In this document: positions 1-7,896 of the stretch, piece after piece
Position numbering within the stretch: position 1 is the stretch's first letter
Layout: each line of letters opens with the position of its first letter
Origin: Pseudomonadota bacterium
Lineage (GTDB): Bacteria; Pseudomonadota; Alphaproteobacteria; Rhodospirillales; Magnetospirillaceae
Assembly: GCA_021848545.1 (NCBI GenBank)
Contig: JAJZUL010000002.1
Span: forward strand, 86,518 to 150,517
Direction of reading: 5' to 3'
Length of the DNA: 64,000 nt
Position numbers and translations under genes: made by a program
The notes under the pieces: model-generated
The model's database searches: none
What the model saw: the letters and a program-made list of their open reading frames with translations, nothing else
What the model was told of the DNA's origin: nothing

Positions 1-294
1 TTCGAGGTGGTTCTGCACCTCAAGATCGACGCCAATATCGAGGGACGGCCGGTGTTCATCGTCGAACTGGCCTATGGCGGCGTGTTCACCCTGAACGTCC
101 CGGAAGAACATGTTCATCCGATGCTGCTGATCGAATGTCCGCGGCTGCTGTTCCCCTTCGCCCGGACCATCGTCGCCGACGCCACGCGCGACGGCGGTTT
201 TCCGCCGCTGATGATCCAGCCCATTGATTTCGTCCAATTGTATCAAAGCCGGGTCGAAGCCGCCGGCGAAGAGGGCGTGGCGGGTCACGCCTGA
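1..294 (+). CDS. secB: Protein-export chaperone SecB, 3' part
   Basis: The window opens inside this gene, and the reading frame is already open at base 1. About 97 C-terminal residues are present of a family protein of about 150-165 residues. The stretch [10 protein letters not shown], then [28 protein letters not shown] and [13 protein letters not shown] is the conserved second half of SecB, a cytosolic tetramer that keeps exported preproteins unfolded and hands them to SecA. An internal ATG lies near base 7-9 of the same frame, but the homology runs upstream of it, so the true start is outside the window. The last codons overlap the 3' end of the convergent response-regulator gene by 10 bases. 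Confidence 0.93.
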   Translation, partial: FEVVLHLKIDANIEGRPVFIVELAYGGVFTLNVPEEHVHPMLLIECPRLLFPFARTIVADATRDGGFPPLMIQPIDFVQLYQSRVEAAGEEGVAGHA

Positions 295-929
295 CTCTCG
301 TCGCGATTGAGGCGATAGCCGCCCGGCTCGGTGACCAGAAGACGGGCCTGGGACGGGTCGGGCTCGATCTTGCGCCGCAGGCGGTAGATATGGGTTTCCA
401 GGGTGTGGGTGGCGACGGCGCCGGAATAGCCCCACACCGCGGCCAGCAGACGCTCGCGGGGCACGGCGCCGGAATTGGCGCCGAGATAGGTCAGGATCGC
501 CGTCTCCTTGTCGGTCAGCCGCACCAGGCGGCCGTTGCCGTCGTCGAGCCGGCGGGCATCGGAATCGAACCGCCATGGCCCGATGACGGACCAGGCTTGG
601 CGTTGGCGCAAAAGATCGTCAAGGGCGGCCATCACCTGACCCAGACGGACCGGTTTGCGCAGCGAAATGTCGGCATCGGCGACCGCATTGGCGCCGATGG
701 CGATGACCGGGACGTTCGGAGCGGCGGCCTTCAGCGCGTCGCAGGTCTGGGACGGTGCCGGCCGGGCGGCGTCGGAATCGAGAATGGCGACATCGACCGT
801 CTCGGCGCTCCAATCGGCGTCGGCGGGCCCATCGGTCACGGCGAAGCCGGACGCTCTGAGACCATCGGCCAGGGCCTGGCGAAACAGGGCGTCATCGCCG
901 ATAAGTAGGAGCCGGTATTCGGTTTCCAT
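285..929 (-). CDS. OmpR-type winged-helix response regulator
   Basis: A compact two-component response regulator of about 214 residues. The N-terminal receiver domain (about residues 1-110) shows the acidic pair in LLLIGDD, a possible phospho-acceptor aspartate in VDVAILDSD and the conserved lysine in SLRKPV, but it is short and poorly conserved. The C-terminal half is a clear OmpR/PhoB DNA-binding domain: [12 protein letters not shown], then [17 protein letters not shown] and [11 protein letters not shown]. No sensor kinase lies next to it. The start at METEYR is chosen because the receiver fold begins there. An upstream ATG ten codons earlier is possible, and neither has a strong ribosome-binding site. 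Target genes are unknown. It converges on and overlaps secB by 10 bases. Confidence 0.82.
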   Translation of the reverse strand: METEYRLLLIGDDALFRQALADGLRASGFAVTDGPADADWSAETVDVAILDSDAARPAPSQTCDALKAAAPNVPVIAIGANAVADADISLRKPVRLGQVMAALDDLLRQRQAWSVIGPWRFDSDARRLDDGNGRLVRLTDKETAILTYLGANSGAVPRERLLAAVWGYSGAVATHTLETHIYRLRRKIEPDPSQARLLVTEPGGYRLNRDESQA

Positions 930-1107
930 GGCGGTTCGACCGGAAATGAGCATAAACATTCATATAATACATGGAAGCCGGTCGGGAAACCGCCGGGCGC
1001 AGGCACCGCGCCCGGCGCATGAGGGCCAGGGCCATCTGCCCCGTCGGCAGCCTTTCATGGATGTTTAAAAGCGGGTATGGTGCCGCCCTTTATCAGGCAT
1101 AGCGAAA

Positions 1108-2238
1108 ATGACGAGGCATCTCGACCTCACGTCCCGTCCCGCCGAGCCCGCTCCGGCACCCCTGGTCGCGGTTGATCGCGCCATCGCCGAATTGCGCCGT
1201 GGCGGCATCGTCGCCGTGACCGGCGATGGCGGAGCCACGCTGGTTCTGGCGGCCGAAGCGGTCACCGACGACATGCTGTCGCGTCTGGCCCACGCGTCGG
1301 GCGCCGCGCCGGCTTTGGCGGTGACCGGACGGCGCGCCGCCGTGCTGGGGCTGGTGCCGGGCGACGGCAGCGCCGCGGTGGTTCGCCTTACGACCGAGGG
1401 GGGACTTACGGCCGGTGACGTGGCTCGTCTGTCGGACCCCTGCGCCGCCGGGTCCGAGGAGGCGCGCACCCTGTTGACGGCGCTTGTCGCGACGCCCGCC
1501 GCCGATGGCGGGATGGTCGCCGCCATCGCCCTGACCAAGCTGGCCCGCCTGTTGCCGGCGGCGCTTGTCGCGCCTTGCGGCGGATCGGGGTGCGGCGGAG
1601 TGCCGACGGCGACCGAGGCCGAGATCACCGGCTATCAGCAGGCCGCGGCCCGCACCCTGCGGGTGGTCAGCGAGGCCCGGGTGCCGCTCCAGGACGCCGA
1701 AAACACCCGCATCGTCGCCTTTCGGCCCGCCGATGGCGGGATCGAGCATCTGGCCATCGTCATCGGTGAACCCGATCCCGATCAGCCGGTCCTGACCCGC
1801 CTGCATTCCGAATGTTTCACCGGCGATCTTCTGGGCAGTCTGCGGTGCGATTGCGGCGACCAGTTGCGCGGCGCCATCGGCGAAATCGCGCGGGCCGGCA
1901 GCGGCGTTCTGCTGTATCTGGCCCAGGAGGGGCGCGGCATCGGTCTGGTCAACAAACTGCGCGCCTACCAGCTACAGGACGAGGGTTTCGATACCCTGGA
2001 CGCCAATCTTCAGCTCGGCTTCGACGATGACGAGCGGATTTACCAGCCGGCCGCCCAGATGCTGCGGCTGTTGGGCGTGGGCCGGGTGCGATTGATGACC
2101 AACAATCCGGCCAAGGTCGAAGCCCTGGCGCGGCACGGCATCGAAGTCGCCGAGCGCGTCCCCCATGTGTTTCCGGCCAACGACCACAACGCCCTTTACC
2201 TGCGCACCAAGGCCACCCGCAGCGGCCACCTGTTCTGA
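1108..2238 (+). CDS. ribA: GTP cyclohydrolase II with degenerate DHBP-synthase-like N-terminus
   Basis: This enzyme opens GTP to the pyrimidine precursor of riboflavin, the first step of flavin synthesis. The C-terminal part (about residues 200-376) is a full GTP cyclohydrolase II: the zinc-binding cysteines sit in HSECFTGDLLGSLRCDCG, followed by AQEGRGIGLVNKLRAYQLQD, LGFDDDER and LMTNNPAKVEAL. The first 170 residues look like a decayed 3,4-dihydroxy-2-butanone-4-phosphate synthase: AVDRAIAELRRGGIVAVTGD occupies the place of the usual start, but the acidic catalytic DDE/E residues are missing. The N-terminal part is therefore probably structural. The gene is transcribed away from the response regulator across a 178-base gap. 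The downstream 260 bases hold no gene I can support. Confidence 0.93.
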   Translation: MTRHLDLTSRPAEPAPAPLVAVDRAIAELRRGGIVAVTGDGGATLVLAAEAVTDDMLSRLAHASGAAPALAVTGRRAAVLGLVPGDGSAAVVRLTTEGGLTAGDVARLSDPCAAGSEEARTLLTALVATPAADGGMVAAIALTKLARLLPAALVAPCGGSGCGGVPTATEAEITGYQQAAARTLRVVSEARVPLQDAENTRIVAFRPADGGIEHLAIVIGEPDPDQPVLTRLHSECFTGDLLGSLRCDCGDQLRGAIGEIARAGSGVLLYLAQEGRGIGLVNKLRAYQLQDEGFDTLDANLQLGFDDDERIYQPAAQMLRLLGVGRVRLMTNNPAKVEALARHGIEVAERVPHVFPANDHNALYLRTKATRSGHLF

Positions 2239-2500
2239 GAGCCCGACCCGAAAGCCGCCATTTTCGGCTCACCCTGCCGACTTTCGGGGTGGGCTCCAGG
2301 GATTTTGGCGGGCAAATTATGCCGCGACGCGGTTGATCTTGCCGCCCATCCCGGCCCGCGCTTCCGGGCGTTTTCGGCGGCATAAACTATAACTATCTGA
2401 TTTTTAAATCGAAATAGAATTTCGAGACACAGGCGCATGTCGCGCCGCGTTCTGGCATCATGCTTGCGTAATCATCGGCTGCCGTTGAAAGGATTTGCCG

Positions 2501-3613
2501 ATGACTCTTGCCCCAATCAGCAATGTGCCGCTTCCGGCCGGCGATCATCACCAGCCGGTCGACACCACGTCGAGCAAGCCGGTCGTCCACCATTTGCCCG
2601 TGTTCGGGGACGGCCACGGCCCGTCCTTCAAGGATGTCCTCGATATCATCAATCCGCTTCTGCATATCCCGATCATCAGCACCATCTATCAGGATTTGAC
2701 CGGGGACGTGCCGGGCGTGGCGGCGCGGATCGCCGGCGGGGCCCTGTACGGCGGGCCGATCGGGGCGGTGGCCGCGTTCATCAACAGCGCTATCGACGAC
2801 CATACCGGTAAAACCATCGGCGGTTACGTGGTATCGGGGGTCGAGCATCTGTATGCCGATCTGACCGGTGAAGAATCCGGAAGCAAGACCGAACTGGCGG
2901 CGGCCCATACAAGCAAATCCAAGCAGGCGGCCAATTCCAACGATTCCGCCAAGCCCGTGGCGGTGGCCATGGCCAAGGCGGCGAAAGCGCCGGTGCCGGT
3001 CGCCGGCACGCCCGCCCCCGCGGCGAACGGTCTGGTGGTCGCCGAAGCGCCGTCACCGGCGCCCGTGCATCGTCCGGTGGTCACCAGCGCACCCCTGGCC
3101 CCGCTTTCCGGCAACACTCCCGGCCGAAACGCCGCCGCCACGGTCGCCACGGCTAAAAGTGCCGCCGCCAAGCCCGCGACGGTTACGCCCGATCTCCACG
3201 CCATCGCCGCCGCCAATGACAAAATGATGGCCCTGCACGGCAAAGAGCATTTCATGCCGGTTCCCGCCCGTCACAATTTCGATCCGGTTCAGCCGCCGAT
3301 GATCGCCGTGCCCCTGTCCACCAACGGCGAACAATCGAACGTGCCGGTCGTCGGCCAATACACGCCGCCGGCCTATGTGCCCCCCGCGATTCCGGCGAAG
3401 GCCGCGCCGGCCGGCGTCACCCCGGCGACCGAAAGCCATGCCGAACCCCTGGCGCCGGCGGCATCGCCGGATCTGCCGAAACCCGGCAAGGGCGATGCCG
3501 GCACCTGGTTCACCTCGGCGATGATGGCGAATTTGCGCAAATACGAGAAAATGAACCAGCTGACCAAATCCCCGGCCGCGCCCGCCGCGCCGCCGCGTCC
3601 GTCGAACACGTAA
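2501..3613 (+). CDS. Ala/Pro-rich hypothetical protein
   Basis: About 370 residues with no family I recognise. Residues 35-125 are the only ordered-looking part: a hydrophobic/glycine-rich stretch (IINPLLHIPIISTIYQDL, then PGVAARIAGGALYGGPIG) that could be membrane-associated or secretion-related. From about residue 130 to the end the chain is low-complexity, rich in alanine, proline and lysine, with a short charged C-terminal segment containing WFTSAMMANLRKYEKMNQ. ATG at 2501 is preferred over an upstream in-frame TTG because GAAAGGA lies eight bases before it. The gene is followed after six bases by the L,D-transpeptidase gene, so the two may be co-transcribed. Long Ala/Pro linkers of this kind are common in envelope proteins, but no signal peptide is visible. 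Confidence 0.7.
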   Translation: MTLAPISNVPLPAGDHHQPVDTTSSKPVVHHLPVFGDGHGPSFKDVLDIINPLLHIPIISTIYQDLTGDVPGVAARIAGGALYGGPIGAVAAFINSAIDDHTGKTIGGYVVSGVEHLYADLTGEESGSKTELAAAHTSKSKQAANSNDSAKPVAVAMAKAAKAPVPVAGTPAPAANGLVVAEAPSPAPVHRPVVTSAPLAPLSGNTPGRNAAATVATAKSAAAKPATVTPDLHAIAAANDKMMALHGKEHFMPVPARHNFDPVQPPMIAVPLSTNGEQSNVPVVGQYTPPAYVPPAIPAKAAPAGVTPATESHAEPLAPAASPDLPKPGKGDAGTWFTSAMMANLRKYEKMNQLTKSPAAPAAPPRPSNT

Positions 3614-3619
3614 AATCAG

Positions 3620-4132
3620 GTGGATATCCAGGTTTTCGCCGATGGATGGGTGGAATGGCCGGGTACGGACGGGACGGTCCGCGCCCGTTGCGCTTTGGGC
3701 CGGGGTGGCGTCGCGCCGACCAAGCGCGAGGGGGACGGGGTCACGCCGGTGGGATGTTTCCCGGTGCGCTCGGTGCTGTACCGGCCCGACCGGGGACCGC
3801 CGCCGGCGACGGCCCTGGCGGTGGCGTCCCTGACGCCCGCATCCGGCTGGTGCGACGACCCCGCCCATGGCGATTACAACCGCGCCGTCACCCTGCCCCA
3901 TCCGGCCCGCTGTGAAACCCTGTGGCGGGACGACGCCCTGTACGACGTGATTCTGGTTCTCGGCTATAACGACGATCCCCCCGTCGCCGGGCTGGGCAGC
4001 GCCATTTTCGTCCATCGCGCGCGGGACGCTTACGCCCCGACCGAGGGCTGCGTCGCCCTGGCGCCCCCCGATCTTGCCGCCATGCTGGCGGCCTTGCGGC
4101 CCGGTGATCGCGTCTGCATCAACCCGCAATGA
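3620..4132 (+). CDS. YkuD-type L,D-transpeptidase family protein
   Basis: A small protein of 170 residues built around one YkuD (L,D-transpeptidase) domain. The catalytic signature is the histidine in IFVHRARDAY followed by TEGCVALAP, where the cysteine is the nucleophile. Upstream elements typical of the family are TKREGDGVTPVGCFPV and the tryptophan-rich SGWCDDPAHGDYNR. Known members cross-link peptidoglycan stems or attach lipoproteins in the periplasm. This one starts directly with the domain and has no recognisable signal peptide, so export is unproven. It starts with GTG six bases after the stop of the Ala/Pro-rich gene, which suggests translational coupling. A repeat-rich intergenic region follows. 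Confidence 0.85.
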   Translation: MDIQVFADGWVEWPGTDGTVRARCALGRGGVAPTKREGDGVTPVGCFPVRSVLYRPDRGPPPATALAVASLTPASGWCDDPAHGDYNRAVTLPHPARCETLWRDDALYDVILVLGYNDDPPVAGLGSAIFVHRARDAYAPTEGCVALAPPDLAAMLAALRPGDRVCINPQ

Positions 4133-4154
4133 CCTCCTCAGGCCGGAATATGCT

Positions 4155-4276
4155 GGAGCGGCCCGCCGCTCTTGCGCCCATTGAGGGCGCGGCCAAGCGC
4201 GCGGACGCGCGCGCCCGGCGAGGGCCAAATATACGGTTTAGAGTGTGATGCCCATTGAGGGCATCACACTCTAAAC
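4155..4276. repeat. Mosaic palindromic intergenic repeat (family R2), copy 1
   Basis: The sequence has three modules in order. A short GAGCGGC/GCCGCTC hairpin is followed by a GC palindrome around CAAGCGCGCGGACGCGCG, then GAGGGCCAAATATA, then an 18-bp perfect hairpin. The same modules recur at 9628-9748, 20151-20245 (inverted) and 42817-42948, with variable spacing. The last module overlaps the stop codon of the neighbouring minus-strand gene. Confidence 0.8.
4236..4276 (-). terminator. 18-bp perfect hairpin at the 3' end of the GT41 gene
   Basis: The arms are 4236-4253 and 4259-4276, perfectly complementary over 18 bases with the loop ATTGA. The right arm contains the TAG stop of the minus-strand glycosyltransferase gene. 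There is no clear U-run, so it may act as an RNA-stabilising or weak bidirectional terminator rather than a classical intrinsic terminator. A near copy lies at 42910-42948. Confidence 0.55.
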
Positions 4277-6028
4277 GGCGAAGGCCTCGGGCGGCTGGCC
4301 CCGGCAATAGCTGTCCCACATGCGGGCCAGGGCCGTTTCGACGGCGCGGGTAAAGGCGGGGGTATCGAACAGGGGGGCGGTATCCCGGGTTTCGGTCAGG
4401 CGCCGGCGCAAGGCGGCCAAGGCCGCGGGGTCGGCCAGCAGCGCGTTCGCGCGGGCTTCGTAATCCTCGAGGGTTTCGGTCACCAGTTCGTCCATCCCGA
4501 CCGCGTGCAGCAGGCTGGCCCCGACCCGTCCGGCAAAGGTGGCGCCGCGGCAGGTGATCAGCGGGCAACCCATCCACAAGGAATCGCTGCCGGTGGTGTG
4601 GGCGTTATAAGGCAGGGTATCCAGCGTCAGATCGGCCAGGGCGTAGCGGGCCAGATGCTCCCGAAGCGGGCGGATCGGCGCGAAGATCAGCCGCTCTCCG
4701 GCAATGCCGCGGCGTTCGGCCTCGGCGCGCAGGGTCCGTTCGACGGCCTCCCCCTCCGACAGCAGCCACAGCACCGCGTCGGGCCGCGCCGCCAGTAATC
4801 GCATCCAGATCGAGAACAGGGCCGGGCTGATCTTGTAGGCGGCGTTGAAACAGGCCAGCACCGGCCCCTCCGCCGGCAGGCCGCTTTCGGCGCGGCCGGG
4901 GGCGGCCGGCCGGGGGCGCTGGCGGTCGTTGACCTGATAGCACCAGGGCAGGTGGATGATGCGCTCGGTATAATCGGCCTGGCATGCCATGGGCAGGACC
5001 ACCGGATCGGCCAGGATGTAATCGACGGCGTCCAGTCCCATGCTGCCGGGATAGCCGAGATAGGCGACCTGGATGGGCGCCGGTCGCAGGGCGACCACGT
5101 CGGGCCGGGCGTCGCGGGTATGGCCCTTGAGATCGATCAGGATATCCACGCCGTCGGCGCGCATCTGCCCGGCGATTTCGGCCGCCGGCCAGTCGGGCAG
5201 GTGGCGGAAGACATCGAATCCGGCCTCCAGTCGCCGGCGGATGTCGCTGCCGTCGTCGGGACCGGTGGAATAGGCGATGGGGCGGACCTTGGTCCGGTCG
5301 TGCAATTCGAACAGTTCGGCGGCGAGATAGGCGGTGGCGTGGCTGTGGAAATCGGCCGACAGATAGCCGACGGTCAGCACCTTGCCCGCCATCGGTTCGG
5401 GGAACGGCGCGGCGCGGGTGGCGCCGAGGCGGGCGCTCCAGCTTTTGGCGCAGCGGGCGAGCACATCCTCGGCGCAATCGACCGACAGCATGCGAAAGGG
5501 TTGCACCCCGGCGCCGCGCCCGCTTTTCACCAATTCCACCAGCCGGGCGGCCAGCTCGTCCAGTCCGGCCCAATCGCACAGGGCCTGCTTGCGGGCGACC
5601 AGCGCGCTCAGGATGGTCGGATCGTCGGGCGCCCGCTTGTGGGCGTGGTCGTAACAGACCACGGCTTCGTCCTGCCGGTCCAGCCGGCGCAGGACATTGC
5701 CGAGATTGAACCAGGCCGGGGCCGACGGGCTTAGGGATACCACCCGGTACCAGGCTTTTTCCGCCTTGTCCAGTTGGCCCAATTCCTCGTACAGGCTGGC
5801 CAGGAAGCCGGCCGCCTGGATGAAATCGGGGCGTCGCGCCAGCGCCTTTTCCAACTCCCGCGCCGCCGCTTGCCGGCGTCCGCCGCGATACAGGATCTGG
5901 GCCAGCAGGGTCAGAAGATCGGGTTGGCCGGGCCGGGCCTTCATCGCCCGCCGGCACGCCGCCTCGGCCTCGTCCGTTCGTCCGGCATGCAGCAACGCCT
6001 GGGCCTGAACGGCGAAATCCCCGGCCAA
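4271..6028 (-). CDS. TPR protein with GT41 (O-GlcNAc transferase/SPINDLY-like) glycosyltransferase domain
   Basis: 585 residues. The N-terminal 150 residues are about four tetratricopeptide repeats (AQALLHAGRTDEAEAACRRA, then LLTLLAQILYRGGRRQAAA and further copies). The rest is the catalytic domain of family GT41: LTVGYLSADFHSHATAYL, DILIDLKGHTRDARPDV, QVAYLGYPGSMGLDAVDY, the FNAAYKISP segment, and NAHTTGSDSLWMGCPLITC near the nucleotide-sugar site. Eukaryotic relatives put GlcNAc or fucose on Ser/Thr. Bacterial members are known or suspected protein glycosyltransferases in the cytosol. The start is TTG, three bases after the stop of the YchJ gene. The stop lies inside a palindromic repeat. 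It is the last gene of a three-gene operon. Confidence 0.86.
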   Translation of the reverse strand: MAGDFAVQAQALLHAGRTDEAEAACRRAMKARPGQPDLLTLLAQILYRGGRRQAAARELEKALARRPDFIQAAGFLASLYEELGQLDKAEKAWYRVVSLSPSAPAWFNLGNVLRRLDRQDEAVVCYDHAHKRAPDDPTILSALVARKQALCDWAGLDELAARLVELVKSGRGAGVQPFRMLSVDCAEDVLARCAKSWSARLGATRAAPFPEPMAGKVLTVGYLSADFHSHATAYLAAELFELHDRTKVRPIAYSTGPDDGSDIRRRLEAGFDVFRHLPDWPAAEIAGQMRADGVDILIDLKGHTRDARPDVVALRPAPIQVAYLGYPGSMGLDAVDYILADPVVLPMACQADYTERIIHLPWCYQVNDRQRPRPAAPGRAESGLPAEGPVLACFNAAYKISPALFSIWMRLLAARPDAVLWLLSEGEAVERTLRAEAERRGIAGERLIFAPIRPLREHLARYALADLTLDTLPYNAHTTGSDSLWMGCPLITCRGATFAGRVGASLLHAVGMDELVTETLEDYEARANALLADPAALAALRRRLTETRDTAPLFDTPAFTRAVETALARMWDSYCRGQPPEAFAV

Positions 6029-6031
6029 CGC

Positions 6032-6532
6032 CTAGGCCCCGCAGCAGACTTTGTATTTGCGGCCCGATCCGCAGGGGCAGGGATCGTTGCGGCCCACCTT
6101 GGCGGTGACGCGGGGCGGCGCCTTGGGGTTGATCACGCCGTCGGCATAGATCCAGCGTCCGTCGCGATGGATGAAGCTGGCCAGTTCGTGATGGGCGAAC
6201 AGCTTGCCGCGAAAGCGGTAGCGGGCCACGAACTCGACGGTGCCGCGACCGCCGGCGGTGTCGGTGGAAGCGGCCAGAATCTCAAGGCCCCGCCAATCGG
6301 CTTCCCTGGCCCAGGTTTCGGTTTCGTTGCGGTCGAAGCCGTCGCGGGATTCCGCCGCCAGGGTGCGGTCCAGATAATCGATATCGGCCAGGGTGAAGGC
6401 CGAGTAGCGTGACCGCATCAGCGCCTCGGGTCCGGCGGCGGGGGCGCCGGCCAGCAGGGGGGCGCAACAATCGCCGAACGGGCGGCCGGTTCCGCAGGGG
6501 CAGGGCGTCGAAGGGGACGGGGATTCGGTCAT
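6032..6532 (-). CDS. YchJ family protein with two SEC-C zinc motifs
   Basis: 166 residues of the YchJ/UPF0225 family. There is a SEC-C metal-binding motif at each end: [13 protein letters not shown] near the start and [17 protein letters not shown] at the C-terminus, the same type of zinc motif found at the end of SecA. The core has [20 protein letters not shown] and VEFVARYR, an NTF2-like fold in this family. Its biochemical role is not established. ATG at 6532 is chosen because it precedes the first SEC-C motif and overlaps the stop of the upstream membrane-protein gene by four bases (ATGA), a coupling signal. The open frame continues upstream only as an out-of-frame shadow of that gene. 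Confidence 0.88.
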   Translation of the reverse strand: MTESPSPSTPCPCGTGRPFGDCCAPLLAGAPAAGPEALMRSRYSAFTLADIDYLDRTLAAESRDGFDRNETETWAREADWRGLEILAASTDTAGGRGTVEFVARYRFRGKLFAHHELASFIHRDGRWIYADGVINPKAPPRVTAKVGRNDPCPCGSGRKYKVCCGA

Positions 6533-6882
6533 GGCGCGACGATCCGGGACAGAACCAGCAGGCCGGCCACCGCCGCCACGTAAAAGGAGCCCCCCAACCC
6601 AAGCAGGAACAGCATGTTTCCGGCGGTGCGCAACGGAAACATCCGCCGTTCCCGGGACAGGCGGTCGAGCCCCCGTTTGTCCATGCCGCCGACGATGGTC
6701 AGGAAATAGCGCTGGCGGGAAAACGGCACCGGGATGGTCAGGCGCAAATTGACCGGGTGGCGACGCCAGGTCATCGGCTTGCCCGCCTGCCACAAGGCCG
6801 CCCTTTGTTCGGGTGTGAACGATTCGAAAATATCCGCCGGCAGGCGGTCCAGAACCGTATCGAACGACGCATCCATGGCCAT
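6529..6882 (-). CDS. Small membrane protein, unknown function
   Basis: About 117 residues. The N-terminal 90 residues are soluble and basic ([19 protein letters not shown], then [20 protein letters not shown]). The C-terminus holds two hydrophobic segments, around FLTIVGG and [20 protein letters not shown], of which the second is a convincing transmembrane helix. I do not recognise the family. The start ATG at 6882 has GGGGGAAA five bases upstream. It is first in the operon with YchJ and the GT41 glycosyltransferase and overlaps YchJ by four bases, so it may serve the same unknown envelope or glycosylation process. Confidence 0.65.
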   Translation of the reverse strand: MAMDASFDTVLDRLPADIFESFTPEQRAALWQAGKPMTWRRHPVNLRLTIPVPFSRQRYFLTIVGGMDKRGLDRLSRERRMFPLRTAGNMLFLLGLGGSFYVAAVAGLLVLSRIVAP

Positions 6883-6966
6883 CGCGTTTCCCCCGACTGT
6901 TCCCATGTCAATTCTGCAATAGCCGCCCATGATGCGACGCCGCCGGCCCGGAATCCAGCCCCGCCG

Positions 6967-7896
6967 TCATCGCGGACCGTGGCCGGCCATCGCCGCCAGG
7001 CCGGCATCAAGGCTCAAAGGTGGTATCCAGCCCAGCGCCCGCAACGGACCGTCATCGACCGTCAGCGATCCCGTCAGCCGGGCGACGGCCGCCTGCCGGC
7101 CCAGCAGCCATCCCCCCGCCCGCAGCAGCGGGGGGGGCACCGGCAGCAGCAAAGCGGGCCGGCCCATGGCCGTTCCCAGTCGCCGAACAAGATCCGGGGT
7201 CGAAACGTCCTCGCCGTCGCGGATCATATAGGTGTTGCCGATGGTGTCCGGGCGGGCGAGGCAAAAGCAAATGGCGTCGGCAAGGTTGGCCAGCCCCACC
7301 AGCGAGCGGCGGTTGTTGATGGCGCCCACCGGCAAGGGCAGACGGCGGCGGATGGCCGCCATCAATGTGGCCAGATTTCCCTTGGCGCCGGGACCGTGGA
7401 TCAAGGGCGGCCGCAGGATGGTGGCCGACAGGCCCGCGATCGCCCGCAGGCCCCGTTCCGCCTCCGCCTTGGACAGGCCATAGGGATCGGCCGGCGCCGG
7501 CGGGTCGTCGGCCCTGAACGGCCGGTCGGAAGGGGTCGTCTCGCCATTGACCTTGACCGAACTGAGGAAGATCAGCCGCGCCGGGCCCGTTTCGGCCATG
7601 CGTCGCGCCAAACCAAGGGTGCCGTCGCGATTGACCGCCCGGTAGACCGCCAGCGGATCGCCTTCGGTTTCCGTCATGACGTGGGCGCGGGCGGCGAGAT
7701 GGACCACCGCGTCGATGCCGGCCAGGGCCCGCGTCCAATCGGTGGTGCCGTCGATCCCGCCCACCGAACGGGGTTCGGTTCCCGGCGGTCCCTCTCCCCG
7801 GCGCAGCGCGGCCGCCACCTGATGGCCGTCGGCCAGCAATCGCCGGCAGAGTGCCTGGCCGACGAAGCCGGTGGCGCCGGTCACCAGCACCTTCAT
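6967..7896 (-). CDS. NAD-dependent epimerase/dehydratase (extended SDR)
   Basis: 309 residues of the extended short-chain dehydrogenase fold acting on nucleotide sugars. The dinucleotide-binding motif GATGFVGQALCRRL is at the very N-terminus. VVHLAARAHV, FLSSVKVNGE and the catalytic YGLSKAEAE (Tyr-x-x-x-Lys) follow in the expected order, and LRPPLIHGPGAKGN is typical of the UDP-sugar 4-epimerase/WbpV-like branch. The ATG at 7896 overlaps the stop of the upstream glycosyltransferase by four bases. That gene order, an epimerase next to a polyprenyl-phosphate HexNAc-1-phosphate transferase, matches the initiation of O-antigen or exopolysaccharide synthesis. The exact sugar cannot be told from sequence alone. 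Confidence 0.86.
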   Translation of the reverse strand: MKVLVTGATGFVGQALCRRLLADGHQVAAALRRGEGPPGTEPRSVGGIDGTTDWTRALAGIDAVVHLAARAHVMTETEGDPLAVYRAVNRDGTLGLARRMAETGPARLIFLSSVKVNGETTPSDRPFRADDPPAPADPYGLSKAEAERGLRAIAGLSATILRPPLIHGPGAKGNLATLMAAIRRRLPLPVGAINNRRSLVGLANLADAICFCLARPDTIGNTYMIRDGEDVSTPDLVRRLGTAMGRPALLLPVPPPLLRAGGWLLGRQAAVARLTGSLTVDDGPLRALGWIPPLSLDAGLAAMAGHGPR

